A stretch of 7,214 bases of DNA from Curvibacter sp. (GTDB taxonomy: Bacteria; Pseudomonadota; Gammaproteobacteria; Burkholderiales; Burkholderiaceae_C), in assembly GCA_003500955.1 (NCBI GenBank), contig DNQP01000303.1, forward strand, positions 1 through 7,214, given 5' to 3'. Below are positions 1 through 6,229 of the stretch, one piece after another. A program made the position numbers and the translations under genes. Every line of letters starts with the position of its first letter. Positions within the stretch are counted from its first letter, which is position 1. The notes under the pieces were generated by a model. The model did not search any database. It saw only the letters and a list, made by a program, of their open reading frames with translations, and was not told the origin of the DNA.

Positions 1-517
1 GATGGAATTCACGCGTGACTCGCTGCTGATCCGCGATCTGGTGGCCAGCTTCCAGAAGAACAACCCCGTGACCGACGCCGAGATCCAGGCCGAATATGAC
101 AAGTTCGTGGCGGCCAACAGCGGCAAGGAATACCGTGCCCGCCACATCCTGGTCGAGAAGGAAGCCGAGGCCAAGGCCATCATTGCCCAGCTCAAGAAAG
201 GCGCCAAGTTCGACGCCATCGCCAAGAAGCAGTCCAAGGACCCGGGTTCGGGCGCCAATGGTGGCGATCTGGACTGGGCCGCGCCGGGCAACTACGTCAA
301 GGAGTTCTCCGACGCCATGGTCGCCCTGGGCAAGGGCAAGACCACCGAGACCCCGGTGCAGACCCAGTTCGGCTGGCACGTGATCCGTCTGGACGACGTG
401 CGCGAAGCCCAGCTGCCCAAGCTGGACGAGATCAAGCCCCAGATCGCCCAGCAGCTCGGCCAGCAGAAGCTCATGAAGTTCCAGGATGACCTGCGCGCCA
501 AGGCCAAGATCGAGTGA
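1..517 (+). CDS. Parvulin-type peptidyl-prolyl cis-trans isomerase, 3' part
   Basis: This is the C-terminal 171 residues of a PpiC/SurA-like peptidyl-prolyl isomerase, which isomerises proline peptide bonds to help exported proteins fold. Visible residues 1-40 form a helical linker (NPVTDAEIQAEYDKF) typical of these chaperones. The parvulin domain runs from about 43 to 135, with the signatures RARHIL (45-50), GGDLDW (87-92) and FGWHVIRL (123-130). A charged helix (about 140-170) closes the protein. Family members of this type usually have some 250-270 residues and an N-terminal signal peptide, so the ATG at position 2 is probably an internal methionine and the true start lies left of the window. 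Periplasmic location is inferred from the family, because the N-terminus is not visible. A strong terminator follows 22 bases after the stop, so this gene ends its transcription unit. Confidence 0.93.
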   Translation, partial: MEFTRDSLLIRDLVASFQKNNPVTDAEIQAEYDKFVAANSGKEYRARHILVEKEAEAKAIIAQLKKGAKFDAIAKKQSKDPGSGANGGDLDWAAPGNYVKEFSDAMVALGKGKTTETPVQTQFGWHVIRLDDVREAQLPKLDEIKPQIAQQLGQQKLMKFQDDLRAKAKIE

Positions 518-539
518 CTACGGTCGGCGCATGGAAAGA

Positions 540-565
540 CGCGGCCTGCGGGCCGCGTTTTTTTT
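540..565 (+). terminator. Intrinsic terminator of the isomerase gene
   Basis: A perfect 7-bp GC stem, CGCGGCC (540-546) with GGCCGCG (551-557), closes a four-base TGCG loop and is followed at once by eight T residues (558-565). It lies 22 bases after the isomerase stop codon and is the strongest terminator in the window. It separates the isomerase from the genes that follow. Confidence 0.95.
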
Positions 566-598
566 GGCCTGCGGAGAACAGACCGAGGGCTAGCTCGC

Positions 599-627
599 TT
601 GACGTTGCGCGCCGCGCTGTGTCCAAT
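599..627 (+). promoter_or_regulatory. Candidate sigma-70 promoter for the hydrolase/lipoprotein pair
   Basis: TTGACG (599-604, five of six bases matching the -35 consensus) is separated by 17 bases from TCCAAT (622-627, four of six matching -10). The predicted transcription start is near 634, giving a leader of about 30 bases before the ATG at 664. Position, spacing and the terminator just upstream all suit it. The -10 lacks the usual second-position A, so the call is moderate. Confidence 0.45.
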
Positions 628-663
628 CGGCGCAGCCCGATCCCGCACCTACAGGAGCATCTC

Positions 664-1500
664 ATGCGCACCTTCTTGTCCAGGCTGATCCCCTCCACCC
701 TTGCAGCCCTTGTTTTCCTGGGCAGCTCCCTGAGCGCAGTCGCGCAAAGCGGCAAGACCGAAGTGCTCTGGCTGGGCCAGGCCGCGGTACGCATCACCAC
801 GCCCGGCGGCAAGGTCATCGTCATCGATCCCTGGCTGCGCACCAACCCCAAGACACCGGCCAGCTTCAAGAACCTCGAAGCCCTGGGCAAGGTCGATCTG
901 GTGCTGGTTACCCACGGCCATTTCGACCACATCGCCGACGCCCCTGACCTGGCCAAGATGCACAAGGTGCCCCTGTATGGCCCCGCGGGCCTGAACCAGA
1001 CGCTGACCACCCTGGGTGTGCTGCCCATGGACCAGTCCCCGCGCTTCGGCAAGGGCGGCACCATCCTGCCCTTCGGCCCGGGCGGCGTGAAGATCACCGC
1101 CACGCGGGCCGAGCACTCCTCTGAATACGTCTGGAAGAACCCGGCCACCAACAAGGACGAGGTGCATGTCGGTGGCGAACCCGTGGGCTTCATCGTCGAG
1201 ATGGAGAATGGCTTCAAGGTCTACCACATGGGCGACACGGGTCTCTTCGGTGACATGAAATTCATCGGCGAGTACTACAAGCCGGACCTCGTGCTCATCC
1301 CCATCGGCGGCCACTTCGTCATGAGCCCGGCCGACGCGGCCTACGCCGTGAAGAACTACCTCAAGCCGCGCTACGCCCTGCCCATCCATTACGGCACCAT
1401 CCCCGTGCTGCGTGGCACGCCGGAAGAGTTCGCCGCCTCCCTGGGGAGCGACGCGAACAAGATGCTCAAGGTCCAGCCGGGCGAGAAGGTGGACTTCTGA
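664..1500 (+). CDS. Exported metallo-beta-lactamase-fold hydrolase, UPF0173-like
   Basis: This 278-residue protein has the metal-dependent hydrolase fold of the UPF0173/UlaG-like branch of the metallo-beta-lactamase superfamily. Residues 1-27 look like a Sec signal peptide: basic start MRTFLSR, hydrophobic core, cleavage after A25-V26-A27. The mature protein is therefore probably periplasmic. The metal-binding motif T-H-G-H-F-D-H supplies H84, H86, D88 and H89. Further likely ligands are H151, D191 (in MGDTGLFGDM) and H242 (in PIHYGT), the usual set for a two-metal site. Cytosolic UPF0173 proteins are about 230 residues long; the extra length is the signal peptide plus a loop near 152-172. 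AGGAG (653-657), six bases before the ATG at 664, fixes the start. The stop overlaps the next start by one base, so the two genes are probably co-translated. The substrate is unknown. Confidence 0.9.
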   Translation: MRTFLSRLIPSTLAALVFLGSSLSAVAQSGKTEVLWLGQAAVRITTPGGKVIVIDPWLRTNPKTPASFKNLEALGKVDLVLVTHGHFDHIADAPDLAKMHKVPLYGPAGLNQTLTTLGVLPMDQSPRFGKGGTILPFGPGGVKITATRAEHSSEYVWKNPATNKDEVHVGGEPVGFIVEMENGFKVYHMGDTGLFGDMKFIGEYYKPDLVLIPIGGHFVMSPADAAYAVKNYLKPRYALPIHYGTIPVLRGTPEEFAASLGSDANKMLKVQPGEKVDF

Positions 1501-2315
1501 TGCGCTATCCTGCCCTCCCGTCGCGTCGCGGCCCGCTGCTGGCGCTGTTTCTCCTCCTCAGCCTGTTCATGACCGCCTGTTCCACGATTCCGCCGGCCGC
1601 CCGTGAGGCCCTGGCACCCCAGGGCACGATGCGTGCCGCCATCAACTTCGGCAACCCCATCCTGGCCAACAAGGATGCCTCTGGCCAGCCTGTGGGCGTT
1701 TCGGTGGACCTGGCGCGTGAACTGGCCAGTCGCCTGGGCGTGAAGCTCGAACTCGTGACCTTCACGGCCGCCGGCCAGGTCGTGGAAGCGCTCAAGGCCG
1801 ACCAGGTGGACGTCGCCTTCGTGGCCATCGACCCGCTGCGCGGCCAGGACGTGCGCTACAGCGCAGCCTATGTGGTCATCGAAGGCGCCTACCTGGTACG
1901 GCAGGACTCCCCGCTCCAGCGCAACGAGGAGGTCGACCGCCCGGGCCAGCGCATCGCCGTGGGCAAGGGCAGCGCCTACGACCTCTACCTGAGCCGCGAG
2001 ATCAAGCAGGCCACCCTGGAGCGCGCGCCGACCTCGCCCGCCGTCGTCGACTACTTTGTCGCCAACCAGCTCGAGGTAGCCGCCGGCGTCAAGCAGCAGC
2101 TCGAAGCCGATGCCCGACGCGTCCCCGGCCTGCGCCTGCTGCCCGGCCGCTTCATGGTCATCAACCAGGCCATGGGCACACCGCGCGTGCGCAACGAGGC
2201 GGGCGTGGCCTATCTACGCGATTTCGTCGAGGAGATGAAGGCCAGCGGCTTTGTGGCCCAGGCCCTGCAGCGCCACAAGATCGAAGGTGCAGCCGTCGCC
2301 CCGGCCGAGCGCTGA
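1500..2315 (+). CDS. Family-3 extracellular solute-binding lipoprotein
   Basis: This is a 271-residue protein of the SBP_bac_3 fold, the family of periplasmic receptors for ABC transporters of polar amino acids and related small molecules. A basic N-terminus (to R10), a hydrophobic stretch (11-24) and M-T-A-C with C27 form a lipobox, slightly unusual in having Met at -3. A lipid-anchored periplasmic location follows. The first lobe starts near 40 with GTMRAAINFGNPILA and continues through GVSVDLARELASRLGVKLELV (66-86) and VDVAFVAIDP (103-112). The second lobe holds IAVGKGSAYDLYL (152-164). The position where amino-acid binders commonly carry an amine-binding aspartate reads LEVAAGVKQQ (191-200). 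The start is chosen at the ATG overlapping the previous stop (TGATG), with GAGAAGG at 1483-1489 as the ribosome binding site. No permease or ATPase gene is adjacent, so it is either an orphan receptor or serves a distant transporter. Confidence 0.87.
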   Translation: MRYPALPSRRGPLLALFLLLSLFMTACSTIPPAAREALAPQGTMRAAINFGNPILANKDASGQPVGVSVDLARELASRLGVKLELVTFTAAGQVVEALKADQVDVAFVAIDPLRGQDVRYSAAYVVIEGAYLVRQDSPLQRNEEVDRPGQRIAVGKGSAYDLYLSREIKQATLERAPTSPAVVDYFVANQLEVAAGVKQQLEADARRVPGLRLLPGRFMVINQAMGTPRVRNEAGVAYLRDFVEEMKASGFVAQALQRHKIEGAAVAPAER

Positions 2316-2325
2316 TCCCGGATAT

Positions 2326-2355
2326 CCCGGCCTGACGAAACCGCTTCGGGCTGGG
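2326..2355 (+). other. Two-part hairpin between lipoprotein gene and rlhA
   Basis: CCCGGCC (2326-2332) can pair with GGCTGGG (2349-2355) with one G-U pair. Inside it, CGAA (2336-2339) pairs with TTCG (2345-2348), leaving a TGA bulge and a short loop. It would form only in RNA reading through from the upstream operon and ends 11 bases before the rlhA start codon. There is no T-tract, so it is not a standard terminator. It could weaken read-through or block translation of rlhA from long transcripts. It overlaps the rlhA promoter, so its base composition may instead be a by-product. Confidence 0.35.
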
Positions 2356-2360
2356 ATAAT
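2332..2360 (+). promoter_or_regulatory. rlhA promoter directing a leaderless mRNA
   Basis: CTGACG (2332-2337, four of six matching TTGACA) and GATAAT (2355-2360, five of six matching TATAAT) are separated by exactly 17 bases. Counting from the last -10 base as -7 puts +1 at 2367, which is the A of the rlhA ATG. No Shine-Dalgarno sequence precedes the ATG (ATAATCGCGGG), which fits a transcript that begins at its own start codon. Confidence 0.7.
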
Positions 2361-2366
2361 CGCGGG

Positions 2367-4355
2367 ATGTCGATTCCCGATCACCAGCTCGAACTCCTGT
2401 CGCCGGCCCGCACGGCCGACATCGGCATCGAGGCCATCAACCACGGCGCCGACGCCATCTACATCGGCGGCCCCTCCTTCGGCGCCCGCGCCACGGCCGA
2501 CAACTCGGTGCAGGACATCGCCCGCCTGGTGCAGCACGCCCACCGCTACAACAGCCGCATCTTCGTCACGCTCAACACCATCCTGCGCGACGACGAGCTC
2601 GAACCCGCCCGCAAGCTGGCCTGGCAGCTCTACGACGCTGGCGTCGATGCCATGATCATCCAGGACATGGGCCTGCTCGAGATCGACCTGCCTCCCATCC
2701 AGCTGCACGCCAGCACCCAGACCGACATCCGCACGCCCGAGAAGGCCCGCTTCCTGCAGGACGCAGGCCTGAGCCAGATCGTGCTGGCACGCGAGCTCAC
2801 GCTGCAGCAGATCCAGGCCATCCGCGCCCATACGCACTGCACGCTGGAGTTCTTCATCCACGGGGCGCTCTGTGTCGCCTACAGCGGACAGTGCTACATC
2901 AGTCACGCCCACACCGGGCGCAGCGCCAACCGCGGCGACTGCTCGCAGGCCTGCCGCCTGCCCTACCAGGTGCAGGACAGCCAGGGCCGCTTCGTCGCCC
3001 ACGACAAGCACGTGCTCTCGATGAAGGACAACAACCAGAGCGAGAACCTCGCCGCCCTGGTGGACGCCGGTATCCGTAGCTTCAAGATCGAGGGCCGCTA
3101 CAAGGATCTGGCCTACGTCAAGAACATCACGGCGCACTACCGCAGGCTCTTCGACGAGCTGCTGGAGCAGCGCCCCGAACTGGCTCGCGCCTCCAGCGGC
3201 AAGACAACGTTCACCTTCACGCCCGACCCGGACCAGAACTTCAACCGCGAGTTCACCGACTACTTCGTGCAGGGCCGCAAGGAAGACATCGGCGCCTTCG
3301 ACACGCCCAAGAACCCGGGCCGCCATCTGGGCTACGTCACCAAGGTCGGCCCCGATTTCGTCGAACTCACCGTCACCGAGCCCGGTACCGTGCTGCACAA
3401 CGGCGACGGCCTGTGCTACTACGACCTGCAGAAGGAGCTCGTGGGCCTGGCCATCAACCGCGCCGAGCCGGCCGGCGCCATGTCGGTCGACAGCTGGCGC
3501 GTCTGGCCCAAGGACCCGATCAGCAGCCTCAAGGACCTGCGCAAGGGCACCGAACTCAACCGCAACCGCGACATGAACTGGGTGCGCATGCTGGAGAAGA
3601 AATCCAGCGATCGCCGCATCGGCGTCTGGGCCAGCCTGCAGGAAACGAGCGATGGCTTCGCGCTGCAGCTGACCGACGAAGACGGCCACACCGGGCAGGC
3701 CACCGTCCCTGCCGCCAAGGAGGCCGCGCGCAACCCGTCCCAGGCCGAGGCCACGCTGCGTGAACAGCTGGGCCGCTTCGGCACGACCATTTTCGAGCCC
3801 ATCGACATCACGCTGGCCCTGGCCCAGCCCTGGTTCATCCCCGCCTCCACGCTCAACCAGCTGCGCCGCGATGCCGTGGCCGTGCTGGAAGCGGCGCGCG
3901 CCGCCGCCTATATGCGCCCGCCGCGTGCCAAGCCGGTGGAGCCGCCCGTGGCCTACCCCGAGGACACGCTGAGCTACCTGGCCAACGTCTACAACGAGAA
4001 GGCCCGTGACTTCTACGCGAGGCACGGCGTGAAAGTCATCGCTGCGGCCTACGAGAGCCATGAGGAGGAAGGTGAAGTCAGCCTCATGATCACCAAGCAC
4101 TGTGTGCGCTTTTCGCTCAGCCTCTGCCCCAAGCAGGCCAAGGGTGTCACGGGTGTGCAGGGCACGGTGCGGGCCGAGCCGCTGACGCTGATCAACGGCA
4201 AGGAAAAGCTCACGCTGCGCTTCGACTGCAAGCCCTGCGAGATGCACGTCGTGGGCAAGATCAAGAAATCGGTGCTGAACCAGGCCGCGCGCGAGGCGCA
4301 GGAAATACCGCTGAAGTTCTACCGCACCCGTCCCGAACCCATCACGCTGGACTGA
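2367..4355 (+). CDS. rlhA: 23S rRNA 5-hydroxycytidine synthase, peptidase U32 family
   Basis: This 662-residue protein matches the long form of the U32 family. In E. coli that form, RlhA (formerly YdcP, about 650 residues), makes 5-hydroxycytidine at position 2501 of 23S rRNA. The shorter tRNA enzyme TrhP (YegQ) is about 450 residues. The N-terminal region opens with LELLSPARTADIGIEAINHGADAIYIGG (8-35), the usual U32 barrel start. The core signature FFIHGALCVAYSGQC...GDCSQAC gives C169, C176, C192 and C196, the conserved cysteines thought to hold an iron-sulfur cluster. The middle (about 380-510) corresponds to the DUF3656-type insert. The C-terminus adds H578-C579, C587 and a C621-K-P-C624 pair, which could form a second metal site. 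The start is supported by alignment of the family's N-terminus and by the promoter placed to start on this ATG. Despite the 'peptidase' label, a protease role is unlikely. Confidence 0.9.
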   Translation: MSIPDHQLELLSPARTADIGIEAINHGADAIYIGGPSFGARATADNSVQDIARLVQHAHRYNSRIFVTLNTILRDDELEPARKLAWQLYDAGVDAMIIQDMGLLEIDLPPIQLHASTQTDIRTPEKARFLQDAGLSQIVLARELTLQQIQAIRAHTHCTLEFFIHGALCVAYSGQCYISHAHTGRSANRGDCSQACRLPYQVQDSQGRFVAHDKHVLSMKDNNQSENLAALVDAGIRSFKIEGRYKDLAYVKNITAHYRRLFDELLEQRPELARASSGKTTFTFTPDPDQNFNREFTDYFVQGRKEDIGAFDTPKNPGRHLGYVTKVGPDFVELTVTEPGTVLHNGDGLCYYDLQKELVGLAINRAEPAGAMSVDSWRVWPKDPISSLKDLRKGTELNRNRDMNWVRMLEKKSSDRRIGVWASLQETSDGFALQLTDEDGHTGQATVPAAKEAARNPSQAEATLREQLGRFGTTIFEPIDITLALAQPWFIPASTLNQLRRDAVAVLEAARAAAYMRPPRAKPVEPPVAYPEDTLSYLANVYNEKARDFYARHGVKVIAAAYESHEEEGEVSLMITKHCVRFSLSLCPKQAKGVTGVQGTVRAEPLTLINGKEKLTLRFDCKPCEMHVVGKIKKSVLNQAAREAQEIPLKFYRTRPEPITLD

Positions 4356-4362
4356 GACCACG

Positions 4363-4384
4363 GCCGCCGTCTAGCGTCGGCGGC
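4363..4384. terminator. GC-rich hairpin between convergent genes
   Basis: GCCGCCG (4363-4369) pairs perfectly with CGGCGGC (4378-4384) around an eight-base loop. It sits across the 15-bp gap between the convergent ends of rlhA and the minus-strand gene, and the stop codon of the latter (4371-4373) lies in the loop. Neither side has a T-tract, so it is at best a weak two-way terminator or an mRNA 3'-end stabiliser. Confidence 0.35.
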
Positions 4385-4961
4385 GCTCGCCCCCCTGCGG
4401 AGCGTCAAGCGGCGCCATGTCGGTCAGGTACTCGAGTTCGCCCACATGCAGCACCGGTAGCTCGCCGCCTTCGCGGATGGCCTCCATCAGCGCCTGCTTT
4501 TCCTCTTCCGACACCAGCTCCCAGGGACGCAGCCCTTCCTGCGCCAGCGTCGGGCTGCTGCCGGTGCGGTCGCTGCCGCGGCGCTCGAAGGCCGCCTGCT
4601 GCTGGGCACCGGCTCGCCAGTAGATACCCTCCAGACTCAGGCCGTAGCGCTCGTAGGCGTTGCGACGGATGCGCGACTCGACCTCGCTCTCGGTGGCGGC
4701 CTGGCCGCGCTGGCTGGGCGCAAAGCCCGGCGCAACGTCGAGCATCACGATGTAGCGGTGGTGGCGGGGATCGAGCGGCATGAGACGCAGGCTGTAGTCG
4801 GTGCCGCGCACGGCCAGCTCCTGCAGGGTTTCGCGCACCACCTGCTCAGCCAGCTCACGGCGAAAGGCCATGCGCTCTTCGAGGCTCATGCGCCGTGTGC
4901 CCTTGGCGGTCAGCATGACCGTCTCGGGGGCGCTGGGTCGTTTGCGGAACAGGGAGAACAT
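4371..4961 (-). CDS. Conserved-looking hypothetical protein, 196 aa
   Basis: I do not recognise a family. The protein has no signal peptide, no membrane segment and no cysteine, so it should be cytoplasmic. Residues 1-24 are basic (MFSLFRKRPS...KGTRR). Residues 25-50 form a strongly amphipathic helix (MSLEERMAFRRELAEQVVRETLQELA). A compact alpha/beta part follows, with YSLRLMPLDPRHHRYIVMLDVAPGF (56-80) and a helix ESEVESRIRRNAYERYGLSLEGIYW (91-115). A low-complexity linker rich in Q, R, S and G spans about 118-140. The tail has acidic RPWELVSEEEKQALMEAI (145-162), then ELPVLHVGELEYLTDMAPLD, and ends in four arginines. Third-position G/C usage matches its neighbours, which supports real coding. 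The ATG at 4961 has no good ribosome binding site; Met16 and Met25 are alternative starts. It converges on rlhA, and its upstream neighbour is closed by a terminator, so it is probably transcribed alone. Confidence 0.75.
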   Translation of the reverse strand: MFSLFRKRPSAPETVMLTAKGTRRMSLEERMAFRRELAEQVVRETLQELAVRGTDYSLRLMPLDPRHHRYIVMLDVAPGFAPSQRGQAATESEVESRIRRNAYERYGLSLEGIYWRAGAQQQAAFERRGSDRTGSSPTLAQEGLRPWELVSEEEKQALMEAIREGGELPVLHVGELEYLTDMAPLDAPQGGERRRR

Positions 4962-5009
4962 GAGGACCGATTCTGCAGGGACCTGTATCGCCCGCGTGGC
5001 CGTTTGGTA

Positions 5010-5025
5010 TGGATTTGTAAATCCA
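5010..5025. promoter_or_regulatory. AT-rich interrupted palindrome upstream of the 196-aa gene
   Basis: TGGATTT and AAATCCA form perfect 7-bp arms around a two-base centre (GT). This is the most AT-rich patch in the 4962-5091 spacer and sits about 50 bases upstream of the minus-strand start at 4961. If the weak minus-strand GATACA (4984-4989) is a -10, the palindrome is centred near -41, where activators often bind. It is an operator candidate only; the matching regulator is unknown. Confidence 0.3.
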
Positions 5026-5038
5026 CGGCCGCCGCCTC

Positions 5039-5065
5039 AAAGAAAAAGCCGCCCGGAGGCGGCTT
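5039..5065 (-). terminator. Intrinsic terminator of the DUF1161 gene
   Basis: On the minus strand, AAGCCGCC (5065-5058) and GGCGGCTT (5053-5046) form an 8-bp stem with a four-base TCCG loop. The stem runs into TTTTTCTTT (5047-5039), its last two T residues being the start of that tract. It lies 26 bases past the stop codon of the 74-aa gene, in the right orientation to end that transcript and insulate the next minus-strand gene. Confidence 0.9.
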
Positions 5066-5091
5066 GTCGGAGGGTGTCCCGAGTGCCGGGC

Positions 5092-5316
5092 TCAGTTGCG
5101 CACGTAGACGATCTTCTTGGTGCCACCCTCGCAGCTGCCCACCACCTTGCGGTCGCCGACCTGCTCGTTGGGCACGATCTCCAGCGTGTAGTTGGTGACG
5201 CCGTTGGCATCGATCTTCGCCGCGATCTCGGCCTTGAGTTCCTCGCAGGGCTTGACCTGGGCCCAGACGCCGGGCAGGGCCAGAGCCAGGGCGACGAAAA
5301 GGGACAGTCGTTTCAT
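5092..5316 (-). CDS. DUF1161 family small periplasmic protein
   Basis: This is a 74-residue protein with a signal peptide (MKRLSLFVALALALPGVWA, cleavage after A19) and a mature part of 55 residues. The mature part starts QVKPCEELKAEIAAKIDANGV and ends GSCEGGTKKIVYVRN. The pattern K-P-C-E-E-L-K...I-D-A-N-G-V...V-G-S-C-E-G-G-T-K-K-I-V-Y is that of DUF1161, a family of unknown function in proteobacteria. C24 and C62 are the only cysteines and probably form a disulfide in the periplasm. AAGGAG (5322-5327) five bases upstream fixes the start at 5316. The reading frame stays open for a further 37 codons upstream, but that part lacks such a site and would bury the signal peptide. The gene is followed by its own terminator and lies 116 bases after the regulator gene on the same strand. 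Confidence 0.88.
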   Translation of the reverse strand: MKRLSLFVALALALPGVWAQVKPCEELKAEIAAKIDANGVTNYTLEIVPNEQVGDRKVVGSCEGGTKKIVYVRN

Positions 5317-5432
5317 GGATGCTCCTTGTTTGCGCGTGATGAATCGGGGGGACAGCAAAACCTCAGGCACTATATACCGAAGCCCCGGACGTCTCCCGGA
5401 TCGCAGCGAACTGTTGCAATTGCACACAGAAA
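5317..5432 (-). promoter_or_regulatory. Spacer before the DUF1161 gene with a possible -10 element
   Basis: This 116-base spacer contains one TA-rich block. On the minus strand, overlapping TATATA (5376-5371) and TATAGT (5374-5369) could be a -10 for the 74-aa gene, starting a transcript about 45 bases before its ATG. I see no good -35 at 16-18 bases. A 10-bp perfect palindrome, TGCAATTGCA (5415-5424), lies farther upstream. No convincing terminator for the regulator gene is present, so read-through from it is also possible. Confidence 0.28.
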
Positions 5433-6215
5433 TCAGAGCAGGGAACGTACTTCCCTCGCCGCTTCCCAGAGCAAGGGCAGCAGGTCGCGCTGCATGGCCG
5501 CCCCGGACAGGCGCGAGGTGGCCGCCACCACATTGAGCGCCGCCACCGTGCCCCCCTGGGCATTGCGCAGGGGAACGGCCAGGGCGTGGACGCCGAGCTC
5601 GTGCTCCTCGGTGCTCAGGCAGAAGTCCTCGCGCCGCACCTGCTCGATCAGGGCGCGGAAGGCGCGTGCTTCGGTCACCGTGTGCATGGTCAGGCGCCCC
5701 AGCAGCCGGCCCTTGAGCCAGGCGTTGAAGTCGGCTTTGGGCAGCGCCGCCAGCAGCACGCGGCCCGTGGATGTGGCGTGGGCCGGCAGGCGTGCGCCCA
5801 GGTGCAGGCCGTAGGCCAGCACCTGCGGCAGGCCCTCGGCGCCGGTACGGCGCACGTCGCTGCTGCGTGCCACGATCACCACCTCGTCGCCGTTGAGCAC
5901 CACCGCCGAGAACGACTCGCCGGTCTGCATGGCCAGGCGCTCCAGCGTGGGCTGCAGGGCCCGCGGGAGGCGGGAGGTCGCCAGGTAGCTGCCGGAAAAA
6001 CGCAGCACCTTGCTCGAGAGCCAGAACCAGCTGCCATCGGTTTCCAGATAGCCCAGATGAGCCAGGGTCAGCAGATGCCGGCGCGCGGCTGCGCGCGTGA
6101 TGCCGGCGCGCTGGGCGGCCAGCGTGGCATTGAGACGCTGGCGCTCGGTGTCAAAACTTTCCAGCACGGCCATGCCCTTGGCCATGCCCTCGATCAGGTC
6201 GGATCTGGCGATCAT
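5433..6215 (-). CDS. pobR: IclR-family regulator of 4-hydroxybenzoate catabolism, PobR/PcaR type
   Basis: This 260-residue regulator belongs to the PcaR/PcaU/PobR group of the IclR family. It begins with IEGMAKGMAVLESFD (8-22), characteristic of the group. A winged helix-turn-helix follows to about residue 70, with recognition region TLAAQRAGITRAAARRHLLTLAHLGYL (31-57). The effector-binding domain (about 80-255) shows YGLHLGARLPAHATSTGRVLLA (135-156), EEHELGVHALAVPLRN (203-218) and AALNVVAATSR (225-235). Divergence from pobA over 128 bp points to PobR, an activator responding to 4-hydroxybenzoate. A protocatechuate or beta-ketoadipate sensor (PcaR) of the same group is the alternative. The ATG at 6215 is the only possible full-length start, because an in-frame stop lies 12 bases upstream (6225-6227). 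It lacks a clear ribosome binding site, so the leader may be very short. The nearby operator suggests autoregulation. Confidence 0.88.
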   Translation of the reverse strand: MIARSDLIEGMAKGMAVLESFDTERQRLNATLAAQRAGITRAAARRHLLTLAHLGYLETDGSWFWLSSKVLRFSGSYLATSRLPRALQPTLERLAMQTGESFSAVVLNGDEVVIVARSSDVRRTGAEGLPQVLAYGLHLGARLPAHATSTGRVLLAALPKADFNAWLKGRLLGRLTMHTVTEARAFRALIEQVRREDFCLSTEEHELGVHALAVPLRNAQGGTVAALNVVAATSRLSGAAMQRDLLPLLWEAAREVRSLL

Positions 6216-6229
6216 GCGGGTCCATCATT

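Noticed and set aside
514..663. N-terminal extension of the hydrolase starting at 514
   Set aside because: It would begin inside the isomerase stop region and translate through the terminator. The ATG at 664 has a good ribosome binding site and starts a signal peptide.
2367..4355. Protease or collagenase role for the U32 protein
   Set aside because: Length and cysteine pattern match the rRNA hydroxylase RlhA; the peptidase name is historical.
2214..4361. 715-codon open frame on the minus strand, antisense to rlhA
   Set aside because: It mirrors rlhA's codon structure in a GC-rich genome. The protein is a low-complexity run of V, A, G, L, H and D with no domain, while the plus strand encodes a clear family protein.
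5317..5427. 37-residue N-terminal extension of the DUF1161 protein
   Set aside because: No ribosome binding site, and it would bury the signal peptide; AAGGAG precedes the ATG at 5316.
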